Shown: positions 58,101 through 64,000 of the stretch, piece after piece
How the letters are laid out: each line of letters begins with the position of its first letter
How positions within the stretch are numbered: the first letter of the stretch is position 1
Assembly: GCA_000711775.1 (NCBI GenBank)
Contig: ARYC01000439.1
Location: forward strand, 62,001-126,000
Direction: 5' to 3'
DNA length: 64,000 nt
Source: Oxytricha trifallax
Taxonomy: Eukaryota > Ciliophora > Spirotrichea > Sporadotrichida > Oxytrichidae
Notes under the pieces: model-generated
Told to the model about the DNA's origin: nothing
The model's database searches: none
The model's input: only the letters and a program-made list of their open reading frames with translations
Position numbers and translations under genes: made by a program

Positions 58101-61100
58101 GAGAATATTACTTATTCTATATTAATTCTTTTATATCAATTATTATTTTAAAAAGGAAATATTACTTTACTTATTTATCAAATTTTTATTCATTTGAAAA
58201 AATATCAATATGTTAAATCTTTAGATTTCATTATTTTTAAAATTCCCAGTTAAGTTATAATAGAGTATAATAGCAGGTTTAAAGATTCTAAAGTAATAAG
58301 AAATATTTTTAACTATTAAAAAATTTCATTCAGTAGAGTCCTGCCTTTTTAAAATAGCTCTAAAACGAGTATGAGCTTTGAAAAAGTAAATAAGAATTTA
58401 TTATTTATTAAAATATTTTTAACATTTTTAAAAAATCATTTATGTTTTAAAAAATAAGAAATAAAGTAAGAAGAATTTAGTTAAAATACTTTTACAATAA
58501 ATTATTTTCACTCCAAAGAAGTTTGCCCTTAAATTAAAAATTTTGCAAGATATTTAATTTTTTTTATTTATATTACATTCATAAATTCTAAAAGTAGACC
58601 TAACTCTCTAAATAGAGACTCAAGCTTGCTTAAAATTTAAAACTCTTCCAATATAATTATTACAAATATTTAGTACCAACTATGCAATTTTGGAAATAAC
58701 ATAAATTAATTGTTAGTTTATAATATAAATAACATGGCTGTCTATATTAAAGAATCATAAAACTTATCAATATCTGAAATTATACTTGAATAGTCAAGTC
58801 TTGCACATAATGATTTAATAAAATTTAGTAAATCAAGCTAAATTATCCTAAGTCAACTCAACATTGATAATCTAAAGATACTTACACAAAATGATATTTA
58901 TATTGTTCATCTGTTTTAAGTAGCAAGTTCTTAATTATCAAATGAGGACACGATATTAATAGATAATCTAAAAGTTTCAAATTCATAGATTCCTTTACTC
59001 TATCTAGAAAGCATAATATATTTATAACATAATTGATGAAGAAGTTTAAAATCCAGACATATAATTTACTTTGAGAAATATCTAGATTCTAGATAATAAT
59101 CTTAGAAACTAACAATCATTAATTAAGATAGAGAAAATAATTTATAAAAATCTAAAGATTAACCTCATTAATAGTACAATATCTAGAAATAAATAAGAAG
59201 GAGGCAGCATATTTTAATTAAATCATAATTCAAAAGAATTTAACATAAATAATTGCAGTTTTATAAATAACTCTGGGTAATTTGCTTCCTTAAATCCAGT
59301 AGAAGTCTTAGACACTAGTAATCCTTAATAACTAAACATAAATTACTCTGAATTTAATGGAAATTTTGGAAACATGCAAGGATTATTTCATATAACAAGG
59401 AATGCTAATTTAACTGTAGCCGACTCTCTCTTTTAGGAAAATTATAGTTTGGGAAGTGGTTCTATAATATTTGGAGAATAGAAATCTTCAAATTCTACAT
59501 TTTACAACTGCATATTCAAGAATAATTACGCAATAAAAGGAGGATTATTTTTCACTTAATCCGATGCTCTAGTAACATGCATAAATAGTGACATTTCAAA
59601 TAACTTTGCTTTTAGGGGAGGAGTGATTTATGTTGAGTCTGAGGGAAGTGCTCAGATTATTAATAGCACAATTTAATAAAACTATGCAATTGAAGGATCG
59701 GTAGTTTATGTAATCAACTCATAAAATCAGATCACTATTTCAAAGGGCTTAATGAAAGAAAATGGATTTAATAATTAGGACGAATATTTAAATAAAATAA
59801 AATTATCCCGTATTATCTTAATTTATTTTATATTATTTAAAATGGGGATTAATTTAAAAATAGATGCTTGAAAGTTTTTTTAATCTTTAATCTCAAATCA
59901 AAAATGAATTAAGCGTACTAAACCTAAACCCAATCTTTCTCAAATATTTAGGAAAATTTCAAATATAAATTCAATAGGCACTAAGTAACTCAAACTATAA
60001 TTAAAACTTTAATTTTATAGAATATTCTTTAATTATAAGGCCACATATTAAAAATTACAACTTGATTTGGAAAATTTTTCATAAATTGATTTACTATTAA
60101 TTGTGATTGATTAATAGTGATAGAGTGAAAAAATATTGTGAACTGCTGTTATAAATTCCCTTCTTAAAATAATATTATGCTTGTATAATTAAAAATTAAG
60201 AGCGATGTTAAACTTAATATAAACTGATATTATTTGGATAAATATAAAAATAAAAATGGATCAGAGTGGTATCTTAATATCATGCAATTAAAGTAAGTAT
60301 AACTCCATTAATACTAATTATCCAATTTAAAAATATTTATATTTCAGTCATTTATTCACTTTTCAAAGTATTATTAAGAAAATCATCCATAAATTTAAGA
60401 AGGAAATATTATTGTTGATAGATTCTGCAAACATCAAAGTAATATAGATTAACCTTAGAGTTTATTCTTGTATTTAAATAATTGTGTTTATAATTTATAG
60501 GACATTACTTAAATAATGCAAAAATGTCAGTTGCTCGCTGAAATAGAACAATTTTAAAAACTTGAATAATTAATTTTGTCAAGAATTAATTACTTGCAGT
60601 TAGTAATAGACCAAGTATATTTGCAATTTTTATCTCATTTTTCAAAGACTTTTCGCTTTTAAATAAAGTTACTTTTAAATTTATAAATTTTATATCAGTT
60701 GTCTTTAATCAAACTTTTATTTATTACTAATCTTTTGTATTTTATTAATATTTGAATTTCAAGGAGAAATTGAGAGACTTTCAAGATCAATTTATAATCA
60801 ATTCCAATCAACTTAATTATAACAAAATTTTGTCAAGTAAATGCTATTAGCGAATAAATTATCTACATTTTATAAGTGGCATCTTCAAATTAAGTATTGA
60901 TTTATCTTAGACTCTATTATAATTTTGATTAGTTTTCTTAATTATAGGTAAAATTTACTCAAGTATTAAGGAATTTAAGAAAACAATTGCATAAAACAAA
61001 GTTGATTTTTATTTAATTTTACCTAATTATTTTGCAAATTTCTTTGTTATTTTTTTTACAAAATAATATATTTGTCTAATAAATATCCCATATTAGATTC

Positions 61101-64000
61101 ACTTAATTAAGGCAGAGATTGTGTTAAAGAATAATGTATCTATCAATACATAGCATAATTTAATACTTTCATAGTCTAATTCCTTCGTCACTTTACATAA
61201 TGTAGATGTTTAAGATTGCTTAAAATTGAGAGATGTTTTCATTTATTTAGAGTAATCGAATTTCAAAACAGTCAATTTTACTCTTCAAAATATATTAATC
61301 TATTTTTATTAAAAAAATATGTAGTCCACAAATTTCTTAATATCATCAAAATCTGATGGAATTGTTGATTTGCAAAATTAAATATAATTAATTTAAAAAT
61401 GTAACTATAACTGATTCCTAAGTTAATGTCATATCTCTAACTGATTCTTAGATTAGCGTTAAAATCTTTGAAGTACACAATTTGATCATGAATGCTTTTT
61501 TAAATATTTAAAAATATTTCTATATGTTAATTAAAATTAGAAAAGAGTGCCTTTAAGTTGATTAGTTATACTATTATAAGTTATTAGAAATTTTTATTGT
61601 ATAATTAATTAATATTTTATGACTATTTTCAATTTATATTATATTAAAAAGCTTTTAGTATTTATTTAAAATATAAACATAATAAACTCAATCAATTAGA
61701 TTTACATATGCTATAAAATGATGATTATTTATAATAATTCAGATAATTTAAAAATATAATCAATGAAGTTCCTAGATTATACCAAGTTAATGAAAATAAG
61801 GCAATAATTTTAAAATATAATTCTGTTAATAAATTTTATTCCGACAATAATAAATTATTAATTTAATCATTAATTCTGATTACTCCTTATTTAGCTTTAG
61901 TAAGGCTTTTCCAAGTTACAATATTTTATAGAATCGTCTATCATTGAATTAAACACTTTTTCATTAACAAATATATATATATATATATAAACTGCTTTTA
62001 TTTGATAAATTTTATTATGTTAAATATAAGTTGCAATGAAAAGCCAGTCATGATAATTTATATAAATTTAATTATACTTGTTCAAAGCAAAATGTTAGGA
62101 CTTTCATAATTAATAAAAATATTTAACTTGCAGTAGTTGCTAAAGATTTTAATCAAACACTTTTTAGGTTACAAGAGACTAGTTTTACTTGGTAAGCTTA
62201 TTCTTAATGATAATAATATTTAGTGAAAAATGCGAAATACAGAATGCTGTTAACAATAAAACAGTGGGATTAGTCATCAAATCTAAAAAGTCTTCTATTT
62301 AAATATCAAATTCTAAAATTCAAAACATTCTTGCATTAACTTAATATAAAAATAATAAAACCTTAATATGGATTAATCAAACCAATTAAATTATTCGATA
62401 AATTAGTTTAAATTAATTCTTATAAACCAACATCCATTAAAAATAAATAAAATAATTATAAGTTTTATCTTTTAAATAAATGAAAGATTGAATAGAATAT
62501 AAAATATTTTTGATTTTTCTGTTGATATTTTCAAATTCATATAATATTCTAAAATTAAATTCAAAATTATCCATATTATTAAATCATAATTATTATTTTT
62601 TATTTTTTTATAATTGTCTGGAGCTTTAATATTTACGCTTGATGATAAGAAAAATCAGGATGAATTATTTATATAATCAAATTTATATTTTTATATGAAT
62701 AAGTGCAGGTATCCATTTCAAATTGTATTATCTAGAATCTTTATAAAATACTAATAATTAATTACTTTAATTGATTAAGTAAAATACAAGTTAATTCTAT
62801 TTTAGAATTTAACATTAATATCTTTAATCGAATTATCACATCTTATATTTAATTACATTTCTTAATTATATTTATTCATTAATTCAGAAACCTTTTAGAA
62901 AAGCTGAATTAATAGATTATTTTTATTTATATTTTAAAAATTGGAAAAATTTATTTTAATAAAAAGGAGTTTTAACATAATTAATAAAAATTAAAATTCA
63001 CTTAAATTTTGGCCTTTGATAATTTCTTAGATAAATTTTTTTAATAAAAAAACATATTATAAAATTTGCAAATGTTATATCATTATAAATTATATGTTAA
63101 TAAATTTTCCTTTTGTTCTAAACAGATGAGAATGGCACTAATAAATCAATTAATTTTATTAAAAAAATGCTTTAGTATTTACAAATATTAATCTCTCAGC
63201 TAATGGAAATGGAGGAGCAGTGTATGTTTCAAATTAGTAACTAAGCATTAAAAGCACAAAATTTATGAGCAATTATGCTAGTTCGAGTGGAGGCTCAATT
63301 TATTGATAATTATTAAATTTACATAGCATGTGATATCACAGCTGCTTGTATGAATTCAAAAATATTAAATTTCTATAGACTGTAATTCAAACTTAACTGA
63401 TAACTCTTTTATAATCTTTTATTTACTTTTACAAAGAGCAAGGCTTTAGTTTCAGGAGGAGGAATTTAATACGAACTAAATTAGCCAATAAATTTAATAA
63501 GTCAATCCTATTCTGAAAATGAGGCTCCTTATGGAAAAGACTACGCTTCTTATCCAACCAAATTAAAAATATTAAACACTGACAAGGAATTTTTACATTC
63601 TTTGGTGAGTGGCCAAAATATAGAGAACTATATCTTAATTGGTCTCTTCGACTAAAATTTAAATTTATTTAGATTTTAAATGATCAGCTTATTTCAAAGG
63701 ACTCAGAAAGCATTGCTCAGATATTCTCAAATTATCATAAGAAATTAATTAAATAAAAAATCATGATAATTTCTAGTTTAATATAATTATTGAAAAGGAA
63801 TTAATGTAATTTAGCGTATTACTTAATAAAAATGAAGAGGAGTCAGAATTTTACTTGAAATTTAATGTTTAATTTTTAAATCAAAATATTTTTGATTTAT
63901 TATGTTTAATTTATCTAATCTAGCATATACATTATAAATTTAATAATAAATCATTTAAGTTTTGCAATCAAATCCTATTTTTAATAGAATGTTTATTCTA
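55108..64000 (+). CDS. Giant Cys-rich/beta-helix surface protein, partial (right edge)
   Basis: Starts ATG 55108. IESs with pointers AGGTA, TATTTT and TGT assemble a signal peptide (MRYICHFIILLTLMLLLNS) followed by Cys-rich sequence (SDGKCYCENSCNGICFG). Clear coding blocks continue at about 55780-55900 (CQDPIKFRSLQSMDC), 56060-56480, 57420-58000, 59040-59800, 61180-61440 and 63170-63840. The repeats resemble right-handed parallel beta-helix (pectin-lyase-like) units: NNSGQFASLN, FKNNYAIKGGLFF, NNFAFRGGVIYVE, NGGAVYVS, ending with ENEAPYGKDYASYP, a motif typical of giant ciliate surface proteins. The gene is very AT-rich; between these blocks many IESs and introns remain unsolved, so I give no full protein. 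The 3' end lies outside the window. Confidence 0.68.
55111..55156. other. IES next to the start codon, pointer AGGTA (41 bp)
   Basis: AGGTA at 55111-55115 and 55152-55156. Removal joins the ATG to the hydrophobic signal peptide. Confidence 0.68.
55233..55263. other. Short IES, pointer TATTTT (25 bp)
   Basis: TATTTT at 55233-55238 and 55258-55263; removes a TGA and joins CDSNYF to MEASDGKC. Confidence 0.65.
55291..55337. other. Probable IES, pointer TGT (44 bp)
   Basis: TGT at 55291-55293 and 55335-55337; joins GKCYC to ENSCNGIC, keeping the Cys-rich pattern. Confidence 0.55.

Noticed and set aside
1-64000. tRNA, rRNA, CRISPR array, ribosome binding sites or operons
   Set aside because: None seen; the DNA is eukaryotic germline and AT-rich tracts mimic simple repeats only.

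Overview
This window reads as germline (micronuclear) DNA of a spirotrich ciliate of the Oxytricha/Sterkiella group. Three independent signs support this. (1) Long reading frames make sense only if TAA and TAG are glutamine and TGA is the sole stop. (2) About 40 short AT-rich segments interrupt otherwise conserved genes. Each is flanked by a 2-10 bp direct repeat (pointer), and removing the segment plus one repeat copy restores the frame; these are internal eliminated sequences (IESs) between macronuclear-destined segments (MDSs). (3) A complete 4.12 kb telomere-bearing element (TBE), with C4A4 telomere repeats in its termini, sits inside a gene. Most ORF fragments visible under the standard code are pieces or antisense shadows of larger genes, so I rebuilt the genes by hand. 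The models close to whole codons after IES and intron removal, which is the main internal check.

Layout. 1-1117 (+): Gly-rich protein in three MDSs. 1405-1593 (-): small membrane protein. 1816-4731 (-): uninterrupted kelch/coiled-coil protein. 4947-6217 (-): coiled-coil protein. 6493-7253 (-): mitochondrial HslV peptidase. 7412-10784 (-): one large Q/N/S-rich gene. 10951-11507 (+): V-ATPase subunit G. 11966-15370 (+): RAP-domain mitochondrial protein, eight IES-type gaps or introns solved. 15493-17585 (+): AAAP amino-acid transporter. 18094-19104 (-): secreted protein. 19395-25421 (+): very large Q/N/S-rich protein with about a dozen IESs. 25570-27153 (-): second AAAP transporter. 27366-34693 (+): cyclic-nucleotide-binding protein interrupted by the TBE at 28465-32584. 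34796-36966 (+): coiled-coil protein. 37087-37491 (+): small acidic protein. 37843-39457 (+): NPRL2. 39580-42393 (-): SDA1. 42512-43434 (+): exosome RRP42-like. 43531-45188 (-): eIF3m. 45361-46132 (-): four-helix membrane protein. 46467-48851 (+): SCP/FCP1-type phosphatase. 49023-50691 (-): SQR-like flavoprotein. 50921-52275 (-): MGCSSGK protein. 52566-54400 (+): hypothetical protein. 55108 to the right edge (+): giant Cys-rich, beta-helix surface protein, very AT-rich and heavily interrupted.

The genes are mostly unrelated housekeeping functions. That fits a germline locus in which each gene later becomes its own nanochromosome, so no operon logic should be read from the order. All solved genes are non-scrambled: MDSs are in order and on one strand. 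Introns (mostly 29-40 nt, GT...AG) coexist with IESs and were told apart by GT-AG ends versus flanking repeats; a few cases remain ambiguous and are marked. No tRNA, rRNA, CRISPR array or ordinary bacterial feature was seen.
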